Below, one piece after another: positions 8,065 to 15,779 of a DNA stretch of 33,635 bases. Below the pieces are notes generated by a model. It had not been told where the DNA came from, ran no database searches, and worked only from the letters and a program-made list of their open reading frames with translations. Position 1 is the first letter of the stretch. Every line of letters starts with the position of its first letter. The stretch is taken from assembly GCA_026002305.1 (NCBI GenBank), contig BOBI01000003.1, positions 1 through 33,635 on the forward strand, in the 5' to 3' direction. A program made the position numbers and the translations under genes. Source of the stretch: Spirochaetia bacterium (GTDB lineage Bacteria; Spirochaetota; Spirochaetia; Treponematales; Breznakiellaceae).

Positions 8065-9269
8065 AAGCCGAGGTTCTCCATTGCTTCGGTTAAGAAAAAA
8101 TCCCGAAACTCAGGCGGTTGTTCATTTGGATAATTGCCGCTTTGGTCAATTCCAATAGATTGCGCTTTATTCAAACCGTTTGTACGACTGAAAAACAAAA
8201 CCTGTGCTGATGCCTTCTTGGCTGCTTTCTTTTGCCTTTGCCGGAAGCGGTCTATAAGGTAATCGCTATGAGTTTCGATATAAAACTTTTTTTCTTGCTT
8301 TTCTATCGTTATATCAAAAAACACATCCCCTAATGCCGCCTGCGCCTTCGGATGCAGATACACTTCCGGTTGTTGTATCTCAAACACATCATCCTTGCCG
8401 GTGAAGATATTAAATAAAACTGGGAACACCTGAGAAACACCGTATCCGAGGTTGACAATATTGATAGGTATCTTATCCAAAAGAAAATTAAGACGAAAAA
8501 GTACATCATCAATGCCTGAACCATAGTCTTTTATCTCGATGTCGTTAAACAAGCCGCTTTGTTTACCAAAGTTATTAAGGCTTGTTCGTAATGATGCTCC
8601 GTTCTCGTTAAAGAGACGCCGTAAAAGATACGGAATATGCCCGCCTTCAGAAGAGACATGAGTTGCCGGTTCGTCATACGTTTTTCGCGGTTTGCTGCGG
8701 ATAGGGGCTGTAAAATCGATGCTTTGTTGGCGAGAATCAAAAACAAAAACCGGATTATTAGAAGCAATGATATTCACAAGCACAATAGGAGAAATATCTT
8801 GTTTTACGTTTTTGAGTTCATTCCACGCATGGCATGATTCAAACTCATCAAATGTGAGTGTTTTTTTATTGCTATTTTTATAGGTTATAGTCTTCTTATT
8901 TTCGGCAATATTGATATAAATTGTGTTATCACATTGAGATAAGACCGCTTTTGACAAAGATGGTTTACCACCGTCATTGACAAATTCAAACAGAAACGAG
9001 GTTTTATTTTCATTTTCAAATATATATCCTAGACGAAAGTAGCTTTTATTTGTTTTTGCCGCAGACACCAAGTCATCAAAAGAATACCCCTGCCCTTCAC
9101 TTACGCTAAAATCAAGAGCAGACCAAAACTTCTCACTAAAAATAGTTTTAAGTGCAAATAACACCGAGCTTTTACCGGTGCTGTTCTCTCCAACGAGAAA
9201 GTTTACATCGCAGATTTCGATGTATTGGTCTGTGAACCCTCTGTAGTTGTCCAAATATAATTTTTCCAT
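8061..9269 (-). CDS. AAA family ATPase (RecF/OLD-like, no nuclease seen)
   Basis: A 402-residue ABC-type ATPase. It opens with the strand MEKLYLDNYRGF and Walker A GENSTGKS (27-34). Near the C-terminus are the Walker B-like EIQQPEVYLHPKAQAALG and the switch motif ETHSDYLIDRFR. The D-loop and H-loop fit AAA_15/AAA_21-type proteins of defence loci. It ends soon after the ATPase core, so it lacks the TOPRIM module of full OLD proteins and probably relies on a partner. The start has a GGGGAG ribosome binding site. It follows a 70-residue gene by 10 bases and overlaps a 26-residue ORF downstream. Function in defence is inferred from context. Confidence 0.8.
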   Translation of the reverse strand: MEKLYLDNYRGFTDQYIEICDVNFLVGENSTGKSSVLFALKTIFSEKFWSALDFSVSEGQGYSFDDLVSAAKTNKSYFRLGYIFENENKTSFLFEFVNDGGKPSLSKAVLSQCDNTIYINIAENKKTITYKNSNKKTLTFDEFESCHAWNELKNVKQDISPIVLVNIIASNNPVFVFDSRQQSIDFTAPIRSKPRKTYDEPATHVSSEGGHIPYLLRRLFNENGASLRTSLNNFGKQSGLFNDIEIKDYGSGIDDVLFRLNFLLDKIPINIVNLGYGVSQVFPVLFNIFTGKDDVFEIQQPEVYLHPKAQAALGDVFFDITIEKQEKKFYIETHSDYLIDRFRQRQKKAAKKASAQVLFFSRTNGLNKAQSIGIDQSGNYPNEQPPEFRDFFLTEAMENLGL

Positions 9270-9279
9270 AACTACTCCC

Positions 9280-9492
9280 CTACCCTTTCAGTTCAAGTTC
9301 TCGGCTTAATTCCTCGGCAAGATAACCATCACTGCGGCAATGCATATCGGAGATGCCTTCACGGACTTCGTGATAAAGCTCAGAGTTGTAAAACAAATCA
9401 AGCGCGGTACGAAAAGCTGTGTCGTATTGGCTCGCATAGGCTTCTACGATAGATGGGTACTTTATGTGTAGAATTATCTTGTGTTCTGTCAT
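9280..9492 (-). CDS. Small protein downstream of DUF3990
   Basis: A 70-residue acidic protein beginning MTEHKIILHIKYPSIVEAYA. I do not recognise a named domain, although the first strand (HKIILHIKYPSIVEAY) suggests a compact alpha/beta fold. It overlaps the DUF3990 gene by 4 bases (ATGA). I recall genes of this type as a third member beside DUF3791/DUF3990 pairs, possibly a regulator or second antitoxin. That role is inference only. Confidence 0.65.
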   Translation of the reverse strand: MTEHKIILHIKYPSIVEAYASQYDTAFRTALDLFYNSELYHEVREGISDMHCRSDGYLAEELSRELELKG

Positions 9493-9965
9493 GTAACCTC
9501 CTCATTATTTGAATACCGTAAGTATTCATCCATTACGGCTTGAGTTCTAAGGCAGTATTGTTCGTTCGGTTTCATAAAACGCAATCTGCGTACCGCTTCT
9601 CTTTTGTTGATATAGTTACTAAGAAATAGTGTAATTGTTGGAAACACTCTATCGTCTGCGACTCCGCCTGTAACAATATCGTAATGACTATCATCTTTGC
9701 CTCTTCGGCATCTTACCACGAAATCAAACCATTCTCTTGAATATGATTCAAACCTTAAAACAGTAGCGCTATTTAGTACCGTTTCGTCAAACTCGTAAAT
9801 TGAGACAATTCCATGCTCGTATTTTTTGATAAACCGTTTAGACCAGTTTATTGACTGCTCTTTTATCGGTGTAAGATAAAAGCCATTGCCGAAGTCCGTT
9901 CGATTGCGACAGAACGACAAGTCAGGTTTTTCGATTGCGCAATAACCACCGTGATACAGGATCAT
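9489..9965 (-). CDS. DUF3990 protein, probable ADP-ribosyltransferase-fold toxin
   Basis: A 158-residue protein with the DUF3990 signature: LYHGGYCAIEKPDLSF at the start, then DFGNGFYLTPIKEQSINW. The HG and the GFYLT strand correspond to the first two conserved segments of the ADP-ribosyltransferase fold, to which DUF3990 is related. A modified cellular target has not been identified from the sequence. It is flanked by 4-base ATGA overlaps with both the DUF3791 gene and the 70-residue gene, so the three should be made in fixed ratio. A toxin or abortive-infection role is inferred from fold and location. Confidence 0.8.
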   Translation of the reverse strand: MILYHGGYCAIEKPDLSFCRNRTDFGNGFYLTPIKEQSINWSKRFIKKYEHGIVSIYEFDETVLNSATVLRFESYSREWFDFVVRCRRGKDDSHYDIVTGGVADDRVFPTITLFLSNYINKREAVRRLRFMKPNEQYCLRTQAVMDEYLRYSNNEEVT

Positions 9966-10198
9966 ATCTTAGTCCCTTTTTTTCGCATAAGTTCGATTAG
10001 TTCGCGAACGATATACTCCCGGCCTTGCGTGTGAAGCGTGCTGTAAAATTCAATCACATAATCATCAAGCACATTCAACCCCGGACAGTTCATCATTAGC
10101 TCGTAGACCTCGTTGCCTTTTAGACCGACTTCATCTGCTACACATTCCACACAGAAAATTGCAAACTCAAGTTCATCTTTTGTAATTGATTTTTTCAC
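9962..10198 (-). CDS. DUF3791 protein, probable partner of DUF3990
   Basis: A 78-residue helical protein with the DUF3791 pattern: an ELEFAIFCVECVADE helix, GNEVYELM, then FYSTLHTQGREYIVREL. Such genes usually precede DUF3990 genes, and an antitoxin or adaptor role is inferred. Three GTG codons are candidate starts at 10207, 10204 and 10198. The Shine-Dalgarno sequence GGAAGG (complement 10208-10213) directly abuts the first, so 10198 with a 9-base spacer is preferred. About 50 bases separate it from the YoeB-like toxin stop upstream. Confidence 0.8.
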   Translation of the reverse strand: MKKSITKDELEFAIFCVECVADEVGLKGNEVYELMMNCPGLNVLDDYVIEFYSTLHTQGREYIVRELIELMRKKGTKI

Positions 10199-10247
10199 CG
10201 ACACCACCCTTCCGGCAGATTCGCTTTGTTACTCATACGCCGATCCC

Positions 10248-10532
10248 TTATTCATAATGCGTCCACATACGAATAATTTTTACAGTGCCATCATACGGCA
10301 CGTCATCATTATTTACAGCATTATTCAACACCTGATATACAAGCCTGTGTTGGATATTTATTCTACGCGAATAGGTGGCAGAATATCCTTGTAGTTTCTC
10401 ATAGGGCGGAGGATTCTGTACAGGATTTTTCTGAATCACTCTAAGAAGGAATGCCGCTTTTGTTTTTAATCCGGCTTGTTCCAATTTTTGAGAATCTTTT
10501 ACTGCTTGCCTTGTAAGCAAAAGGTTATACAT
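10248..10532 (-). CDS. Txe/YoeB-like RelE-family toxin
   Basis: A 94-residue type II toxin of the RelE/YoeB superfamily, predicted to cut mRNA on the ribosome. Typical elements are visible: LTRQAVKDSQKL near the N-terminus, NPPPYEKLQG in the centre, then YSRRINIQHRLVYQV and the C-terminal KIIRMWTHYE. The Arg/His residues in RRINIQHR and the terminal HYE are in the positions of YoeB active-site residues. The ATG at 10532 lies inside the antitoxin's last codons (8-base overlap), which argues against the in-frame start 27 bases upstream. Confidence 0.88.
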   Translation of the reverse strand: MYNLLLTRQAVKDSQKLEQAGLKTKAAFLLRVIQKNPVQNPPPYEKLQGYSATYSRRINIQHRLVYQVLNNAVNNDDVPYDGTVKIIRMWTHYE

Positions 10533-10749
10533 CAGCCCACACCTTAGAGAGCGGCACACATTCAGACAAAGGTGTCGCTATGCCTTCGTTTATAGATTCC
10601 GCCATTCCGGGGATTGAGTTTAAGTAAGTTGTGTCATCCGTTTCTAAAAGCTCACGGTGTTTTTGAAACAACACAAAATCTCGCACTGCAACCAGCACTT
10701 CATCAGGCAATGTGTCGATGTCGTGTTTTACCGATTCTCGAATATTCAT
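10525..10749 (-). CDS. Antitoxin of the YoeB-like pair
   Basis: A 74-residue protein upstream of and overlapping the toxin gene, as in type II systems where the antitoxin is made first. The N-terminal half (IRESVKHDIDTLPDEVLVAV) is helical and may dimerise or bind the promoter. The C-terminal half (YLNSIPGMAESINEGI, then PLSECVPLSKVW) is the likely toxin-neutralising tail. This C-terminal pattern recurs in antitoxins of Txe/YoeB toxins. It has a very strong AGGAGG ribosome binding site that overlaps the fic stop codon. Confidence 0.82.
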   Translation of the reverse strand: MNIRESVKHDIDTLPDEVLVAVRDFVLFQKHRELLETDDTTYLNSIPGMAESINEGIATPLSECVPLSKVWADV

Positions 10750-10758
10750 AATATCCTC

Positions 10759-11364
10759 CTATATCTCCACTTTCGCTAACTCCTCAATGAGCGCCGCCAG
10801 CTTCGCTACATCGCCATCTATCGTGCCTGACATATAGCGTTCATATACATCGGCGTTATCGGGTGGGTTTAAGTTAAGCGTCAATCCGTGTTCAAGGGCA
10901 AGAACACGAATAAACTCACGCTGGGTGCGACCATTACCTTCCCTAAACGGATGCAGAAAATTAACCGCATCAAGTATTTCGGCTAGTTTTTGTGCTATAC
11001 GTTTCAAATCTGTTTTTTCCAAACTATGATAATCACCTATAAGCGTATCGATATAGTTTAAACTTGTCGCAAAAAAGTTCGTCTCAATGAACGGTTTACC
11101 GGCTTTGCTAATGTTGACTGTTCGCGGCTTCCCTGCCCATTGGTAAACATCTTGAAACAAATATTGATGAATAGCCAGAAGCGCCTTTACATCTTTTATT
11201 TTGATAGGTTTTTTTGCAAGTTCCTTTGCACGTTTTAATACAGATGCGCTTTCAAGAAACAATAAATCGTCCTGATTGGTAACGTTTGCTAAATTACGCA
11301 ATACGCCTGTTTGCGGGTCAGTGTAAGTATAATCAGGGTCGAGATATTGATACGCATTACGCAT
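10759..11364 (-). CDS. fic: Fic-domain AMP transferase (FicT-type toxin)
   Basis: A 201-residue class I Fic protein that transfers AMP, or another nucleotide part, from a nucleotide to a hydroxyl on a target; DNA gyrase and topoisomerase IV are known targets of FicT toxins. The complete catalytic loop HPFREGNGRT is at residues 138-147, with H138 as the general base. The upstream beta-hairpin region (TVNISKAGKPFIETNF, about 82-97) is the usual target-docking flap. The gene starts inside the last codons of the VbhA-like antitoxin gene (8-base overlap). No internal inhibitory helix is evident, which fits inhibition by a separate partner. Confidence 0.93.
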   Translation of the reverse strand: MRNAYQYLDPDYTYTDPQTGVLRNLANVTNQDDLLFLESASVLKRAKELAKKPIKIKDVKALLAIHQYLFQDVYQWAGKPRTVNISKAGKPFIETNFFATSLNYIDTLIGDYHSLEKTDLKRIAQKLAEILDAVNFLHPFREGNGRTQREFIRVLALEHGLTLNLNPPDNADVYERYMSGTIDGDVAKLAALIEELAKVEI

Positions 11365-11581
11365 ACGCTTTTTCCTTCGTAAGCTGAGCTAATTGCTGAA
11401 ACGTAATTTTGTTACATACATAATCGCGTATAATCGAGACGCTTTTTTCAGTCGGCTCAAATCCTTCAAACATATTTGAACCCAGAGCATCCGCCGTACT
11501 GTCCAGCGTCTCTATATCCGGAAATACCACGCCCATAATGGTCAAACGAGTTCTGTCTACTGTTACCGGTCTATATGCCAT
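11357..11581 (-). CDS. VbhA-like antitoxin of Fic
   Basis: A 74-residue inhibitor of the adjacent Fic toxin. The inhibitory helix motif (S/T)xxxE(G/N) is present as SNMFEG (S35 to G40); its Glu blocks the ATP gamma-phosphate site of the Fic enzyme in trans. The tail FEPTEKSVSIIRDYVCNKIT is the typical VbhA helical part. It is the first gene of the long minus-strand defence series. Its ATG at 11581 follows AAGGGATAAGAT, and a promoter is visible just upstream. Confidence 0.9.
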   Translation of the reverse strand: MAYRPVTVDRTRLTIMGVVFPDIETLDSTADALGSNMFEGFEPTEKSVSIIRDYVCNKITFQQLAQLTKEKAYA

Positions 11582-11603
11582 ATCTTATCCCTTTATCAAA
11601 GTT

Positions 11604-11632
11604 ATTCTACACTATTTTGTATGTTTCCGCAA
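11604..11632 (-). promoter_or_regulatory. Candidate sigma-70 promoter of the defence island
   Basis: On the minus strand, a -35 TTGCGG (complement 11627-11632) and a -10 TAGAAT (complement 11604-11609, five of six consensus bases) are separated by exactly 17 bases. Transcription would begin about 15 bases upstream of the VbhA-like ATG. The -35 is weak. No comparably good promoter was noticed inside the downstream series. Confidence 0.45.
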
Positions 11633-11684
11633 GGTATACATATATTATTTGTCAAGCCAAAGTGAAAATATCCCCTTTTTGAAA

Positions 11685-11807
11685 TTAAGCCGCATTATTA
11701 ACATGGTCTTTATATTCCTGTTTATCTAACTCCTTAACGAGGATTTGATAATACCCGCAATCGTGCCGAATCACAAAATCATTTGTTACTGTTCGTGTGT
11801 ATTCAAA
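11685..11807 (-). pseudogene. Second coding remnant, possibly a transposase C-terminus
   Basis: A 40-residue open stretch without start codon: FEYTRTVTNDFVIRHDCGYY and then QILVKELDKQEYKDHV. The pattern resembles C-terminal segments of ISNCY-type transposases (RTV..DF.I...YYQ), which would match the family of the element at the left edge, but the assignment is weak. It overlaps the end of the IS5-like fragment in another frame, so the junction between the two lies near 11805. Confidence 0.3.
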
Positions 11808-12075
11808 ATGAAACCGGATATTACTTTTGCGTCATAACCCGCATCCATAAGACTGTAACAAGAACGGACTTTTTCTTCGAGCATCTTTTCCATGGGAATC
11901 GCAAGCCGGTTGTCATGGACATTCGCTCCGGTAACAACCGCGTTAAGCGGAAATCCGCTGTCGCTTACATCAAGATGCAATTTATAACCTTTCCAGAAAT
12001 AGACGTTACCATGGCTGTTCTTTTTGCATCCGTACGCGCAGACAGATCAACGAACCTGCCAAAGGAGCAGAATTT
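11786..12075 (-). pseudogene. IS5/IS1182-type DDE transposase fragment with frameshift
   Basis: The minus strand reads GRFVDLSARTDAK in one frame and then KNSHGNVYFWKGYKLHLDV, SDSGFPLNAVVTGANVHD and YSLMDAGYDAK in the next. These are conserved pieces around the catalytic Asp residues of IS4/IS5-superfamily transposases. The shift occurs at an A-run near 12021-12025; one extra A would restore the frame. Both ends of the gene are missing. It is inactive debris of an old insertion. Confidence 0.8.
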
Positions 12076-12083
12076 CAACAGCA

Positions 12084-12112
12084 TTGTCATAGTTTTAATT
12101 TACCTTTAAACT
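12084..12112 (+). promoter_or_regulatory. Possible promoter of the LuxC/LuxE operon
   Basis: TTGTCA (12084-12089, five of six consensus bases) and TAAACT (12107-12112, four of six) are spaced by 17 bases. Predicted transcription start is almost at the ATG of the MFS gene (12120), and no Shine-Dalgarno sequence precedes that ATG, so a leaderless mRNA is possible. Weak evidence; an upstream promoter in the IS debris is an alternative. Confidence 0.25.
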
Positions 12113-12119
12113 AGAACTA

Positions 12120-13346
12120 ATGAACTCCACCAGCGTTTTTGCGGTTCCGGATTTTAGAAACCTTTATGCCGCACGTTTTATTTCCACAGTAGGCGCAAGA
12201 TTTTTCTCTCTGGCCATATCATGGTGGGTGTTGGATAGCGGCTTTAAAAACGCATCCTCGCTTTTGGGGATTATTATGGCGGCTACGGCGGTTGGCACTT
12301 TTGGGTTTGCCCCTTTTATGGGCGCGCTGGCTGACAGTTACAGCAAAAAGACAACAATGATTGCGGCGCTTGCCGGAAATGTTATTGTTGTAGGAATTAC
12401 AATTTTGCTTTTTGCGCTGGGTGTGTTTAATTCGTTTCCGCTTTTGTTCGCGTTATTCGCAATACTGATTTACGCCTTTGAGCCGCTGGCTGAAACTTCA
12501 ATGCAGGGCAGCTTGAATTACATTGTACCGGCCAGCCTCTTACCCGCTGCGGTTTCGGTAGTGTCCGGCATCACGTCTTTTTCCCAAGCTATAGGGGCGG
12601 CCTTTGCCGGCGCCGCAATCGTTGTGTTAGGTGTTGCGGGCGCTTTTTCGTTTGACGCCCTCTGTTATATTGTTTCTATATTTTTTGCACTCCGCCTGAC
12701 TACAGCGCTGCCTGCCGCCCCTAACAATGATAAGAAAACATCGTTTTGGGAAAACCTTGCAGAAGGTTTTAAATATGTAAAAGATGATAAGGCGTTGTTA
12801 GCATTGCTTGTTTTTTTTGCGGCGATCAACCTGTTTGTTTCCCCGATTGTTTTGGCGCTGCCGATAATTGCAAAAACAATTTACAACGGCACCGCGCTTC
12901 TTATGTCAGGTTACGAAATTTCTCTAGGCGGCGGCGTTGCCCTGATTAGCACCATAGCGGGATTTATAAAAAAGAAGTACAACAGATACAGTGCGGGGTT
13001 TTTTGCCATTATTTTCTGCGGCGCATCTTTAGTTGGGCTGGCTGTCTTTCATAATCTGATAGTGTCTTTTGTCTTTGTTTTTTTGTTCGGCTGTGGAATG
13101 GGCTTTGTAAATGTTTCGATGATGACGCTTTTTCAATCTTACGTACCGCCTTTTATTCAAGGCCGTTTCTTTTCCATACTAAATACTGTTGCGGGGGCGG
13201 TTATTCCGTTGAGTTATGCGATTGTAGGTTTTGTAAGCAACAAAATAAATATTATGGATCTAATGTTTATAAATGGCTGCGTTTTAGCGGCATCTTCTTT
13301 TGTGATGCTTTGCATAAAAAAAATTGATGGAGAATATGTTTTATGA
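12120..13346 (+). CDS. MFS transporter (MFS_3/EntS-like exporter)
   Basis: A 408-residue membrane protein with about 12 hydrophobic segments, the normal MFS size. The N-terminal half has RNLYAARFISTVGARFFSLA and the loop 2-3 motif GALADSYSKKTT, which corresponds to the conserved MFS motif A. Members of this branch export small molecules such as siderophores. It is the first gene of the five-gene operon and its stop overlaps the next start by 4 bases (ATGA), so it probably exports or imports the pathway's substrate or product. The ATG at 12120 has no clear ribosome binding site; an in-frame stop lies 24 bases upstream, so the start cannot be further away. Confidence 0.85.
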   Translation: MNSTSVFAVPDFRNLYAARFISTVGARFFSLAISWWVLDSGFKNASSLLGIIMAATAVGTFGFAPFMGALADSYSKKTTMIAALAGNVIVVGITILLFALGVFNSFPLLFALFAILIYAFEPLAETSMQGSLNYIVPASLLPAAVSVVSGITSFSQAIGAAFAGAAIVVLGVAGAFSFDALCYIVSIFFALRLTTALPAAPNNDKKTSFWENLAEGFKYVKDDKALLALLVFFAAINLFVSPIVLALPIIAKTIYNGTALLMSGYEISLGGGVALISTIAGFIKKKYNRYSAGFFAIIFCGASLVGLAVFHNLIVSFVFVFLFGCGMGFVNVSMMTLFQSYVPPFIQGRFFSILNTVAGAVIPLSYAIVGFVSNKINIMDLMFINGCVLAASSFVMLCIKKIDGEYVL

Positions 13347-14608
13347 TAAAACTATACAGCGAAGAATATATAGTCCGCTACGCGAGACAACATTCGCCTT
13401 TTTATCGTGCTTTATACAAAGATGTACAAAGCGATCGCCCTGTTGTCCAGGATGTTCCTTTAATAAACCAAAGTGATTTTTGGGCGGCAAATACTAATGG
13501 CAGCAACAATACTGTTCTTACAGGCGCCATAGAAAACGGTGTCGTATTTAAAAGCGGAGGCAGTACAAGCGCGCCGAAATTTTCCGTATTTGCACATGAT
13601 GAATACGAAACCTTTTGCCATGTCAGCGGGCTTGCGTTTATGTACAATGGTGCGCAAAGCGGCGACAGAATAGCAAACCTTTTTTACGGCGGTCTTTTGT
13701 ATACATCATTTTTATATGTACACGATTTTGTGCGATACTGCCCTATGCAGCTTATTGAATATCCTATAATGGGATCAACGCCAATACCGGAAATGCTTTA
13801 TCTAATAGAGCAGCATAAATGTAATGTTATAAACGGCGTGCCTACAACAATTATTTCTCTGTTTGAACACGCAAAGAAAACCGGCGCCGATATATCTTTT
13901 GTAAATAAAATATATTTTGGCGGGGAAACTTTTTTTCAAGACCAGCGTGATTTTATACATTCGGTTAATAGCAAAGTTGAAATACGTTCCGCCTCTTACT
14001 CACTTGTAGACGGCGGTCTTGTAGGTTTTGGTGACAGCTCTTGCGGTTTTAACGAGCACCGCGCCTTTGATTATGTTTGCCGGTTAGAAATTGTAGACAG
14101 CGATACAGGGGAAGTTATCAATGAAACAAACAAAACAGGCAACCTTGTTGTAACATCTTTGTATAGACTGTTGCAGCCGATGATACGCTATCCTCTTGGT
14201 GACCGTGGAATGTGGCTGGAACCACAAAATGTCAGGGACCGCAAATTCCTGCTGCAGGGGCGCAGCGAAGAGGGTGCGCGTGTTGGTGTTGTATCTTTTT
14301 ACTATGATGATTTACATGCGGTTTTACAGTCTGTAAGCGGTGTGCATATTCTAAACTACCAGCTTATAATAACACATTTTGATGGTAAGGATGCCCTTAC
14401 CGTACGTGTTGCAACTAACGAAACAGCACTTGCAAACAATCACAAAAAAGAGTTCCTTTTAAGCTTGTATAAAGAGCGCGTTTTTTTTAAGGAAGAATAC
14501 GAGAAAGGTCATATTCACGAACCTGTCTTTGAATTTATTCCGCCTGATAAACTAGAATACAACCCGCGTACAGGAAAAATTAAACGTATAATAGACCGGA
14601 GGTTATAA
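13343..14608 (+). CDS. PaaK/F390-synthetase-like adenylate-forming enzyme
   Basis: A 421-residue member of the phenylacetate-CoA ligase/coenzyme F390 synthetase branch of adenylate-forming enzymes. The phosphate-binding loop is SGGSTSAPK (71-79). Later motifs are NVINGVPTTIISLF, KIYFGGETFF, the A5-like SASYSLVDGGLVGFG, and RYPLGDRGMWLE, whose D is the ribose-binding Asp. The end PRTGKIKRIIDRRL holds the A10-like lysine of the small C-terminal lid. It should activate a carboxylic acid as acyl-AMP; substrate and acceptor cannot be read from the sequence. It overlaps both neighbours (ATGA upstream, TAATG downstream). Confidence 0.85.
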   Translation: MIKLYSEEYIVRYARQHSPFYRALYKDVQSDRPVVQDVPLINQSDFWAANTNGSNNTVLTGAIENGVVFKSGGSTSAPKFSVFAHDEYETFCHVSGLAFMYNGAQSGDRIANLFYGGLLYTSFLYVHDFVRYCPMQLIEYPIMGSTPIPEMLYLIEQHKCNVINGVPTTIISLFEHAKKTGADISFVNKIYFGGETFFQDQRDFIHSVNSKVEIRSASYSLVDGGLVGFGDSSCGFNEHRAFDYVCRLEIVDSDTGEVINETNKTGNLVVTSLYRLLQPMIRYPLGDRGMWLEPQNVRDRKFLLQGRSEEGARVGVVSFYYDDLHAVLQSVSGVHILNYQLIITHFDGKDALTVRVATNETALANNHKKEFLLSLYKERVFFKEEYEKGHIHEPVFEFIPPDKLEYNPRTGKIKRIIDRRL

Positions 14609-15747
14609 TGATGTACAATAATATAAGCACTGTAGAAAAATTATGCGCTGTTAAAGACGCTTACAAACACGACGGCGAAACTGATAAAATGTTTGTACAG
14701 GCAATGAAAGAGATTGTGATTTTTCATAAAGAGCATAGTGCTTTTTATTCACGCCTTTTAAAAAAAGACAAATTTGATATAAACACACTGTGTACCGTAG
14801 AAGATTGTGCCGCAATTCCTTATGTCTATGCCGACTTTTTTAAAACACACATCGTGAAAAGTGTTGGCGATGAACAAATTACAGATCATTATACATCTTC
14901 GGGTACTACAGGACAAAAAAGCCAAATGTTCTTTGATGAACGTACTTTAGGCAGTGCTATTAAAATGATTGATTTTGAAGTTGATTATCTTGGTTTTAAT
15001 TCACCTGATATTAAATCAAATTACATAATGTATTCGTATCAGATTCCGGCAGACTCAAAATTGGGAACGGCAAATACCGACAAACGCATGACAAAATATT
15101 CGCCTCCTGCAGAAATTGAATACGCGCTAAAACAAAACGGCAGAGGCGGCTACGACTTTGATGTATTCGGGATAATAAATGCTTTACAGCGTTATGCCGC
15201 GCAGGAATTGCCGGTGCGTATTTTAGGCTTCCCGTCTTTTTTTTATTTTACATTGCAGCAGATGCGCGACCTTAAAATAAAGCCTGTCAAACTAAATCCT
15301 CTTTCGGCAACATTATTCGGCGGCGGCTGGAAAGGGGCCGCAGGAAAAGAAATATCAAAAAAAGAATTATACGAATTGGGCGAAGAGATGTTGGGCATCC
15401 CGAATAATAGATTTTGTGACGGCTTTGGCTCTGTTGAGCATTGCATACCGTATATGGAATGCAGCAATCATCATTTTCATGTACCTGCCTGGTCGCGTGT
15501 TTTTATACGGGATGTCCGCACACTTGATGTACTGCCATTCGGCAGCAGCGGCTTTTTACAATTTGTATCCCCCTATATAACATCCGCCCCCGCACACAGT
15601 GTACTCATGGGGGATTTAGCTGTACTTCAACCCGCATCAAAATGCGGCTGCGGCATAAAAACGCCATACTTTGAAATATTGGGACGTGCCGGAACAAGTA
15701 AAAACAAAAGCTGCGCTATCGCCGCCGCAGAATTATTAAAACGGTAA
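14608..15747 (+). CDS. LuxE-family acyl-protein synthetase
   Basis: A 379-residue homologue of LuxE, which activates a fatty acid as acyl-AMP, holds it on a Cys, and hands it to the reductase LuxC. Phosphate loop TSSGTTGQKS is at 96-105. The LuxE-specific stretch FGGGWKGAAGKEISKKELY, then GFGSVEHCIPYMEC, HFHVPAWSRVFIRD, LPFGSSGFLQF and the final ILGRAG are all present. The C-terminal KSCAIAAAELLK contains a Cys where LuxE carries its acyl-accepting Cys. Start ATG at 14608 follows GGAGG with good spacing. Length matches LuxE. No luxAB is nearby, so light production is unlikely. Confidence 0.9.
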   Translation: MMYNNISTVEKLCAVKDAYKHDGETDKMFVQAMKEIVIFHKEHSAFYSRLLKKDKFDINTLCTVEDCAAIPYVYADFFKTHIVKSVGDEQITDHYTSSGTTGQKSQMFFDERTLGSAIKMIDFEVDYLGFNSPDIKSNYIMYSYQIPADSKLGTANTDKRMTKYSPPAEIEYALKQNGRGGYDFDVFGIINALQRYAAQELPVRILGFPSFFYFTLQQMRDLKIKPVKLNPLSATLFGGGWKGAAGKEISKKELYELGEEMLGIPNNRFCDGFGSVEHCIPYMECSNHHFHVPAWSRVFIRDVRTLDVLPFGSSGFLQFVSPYITSAPAHSVLMGDLAVLQPASKCGCGIKTPYFEILGRAGTSKNKSCAIAAAELLKR

Positions 15748-15779
15748 TTACCACAGATGTTTTATAGGAGTTTAATGAA

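Larger units (their letters stand above)
11582..12119. other. Boundary region with transposase debris, no intact gene
   Basis: This 538-base gap separates the minus-strand defence island from the plus-strand LuxC/LuxE operon. It holds the island promoter near 11.6 kb, two overlapping minus-strand transposase fragments between 11685 and about 12075, and a possible operon promoter just before 12120. No other open frame with family-like content was seen. Confidence 0.7.
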
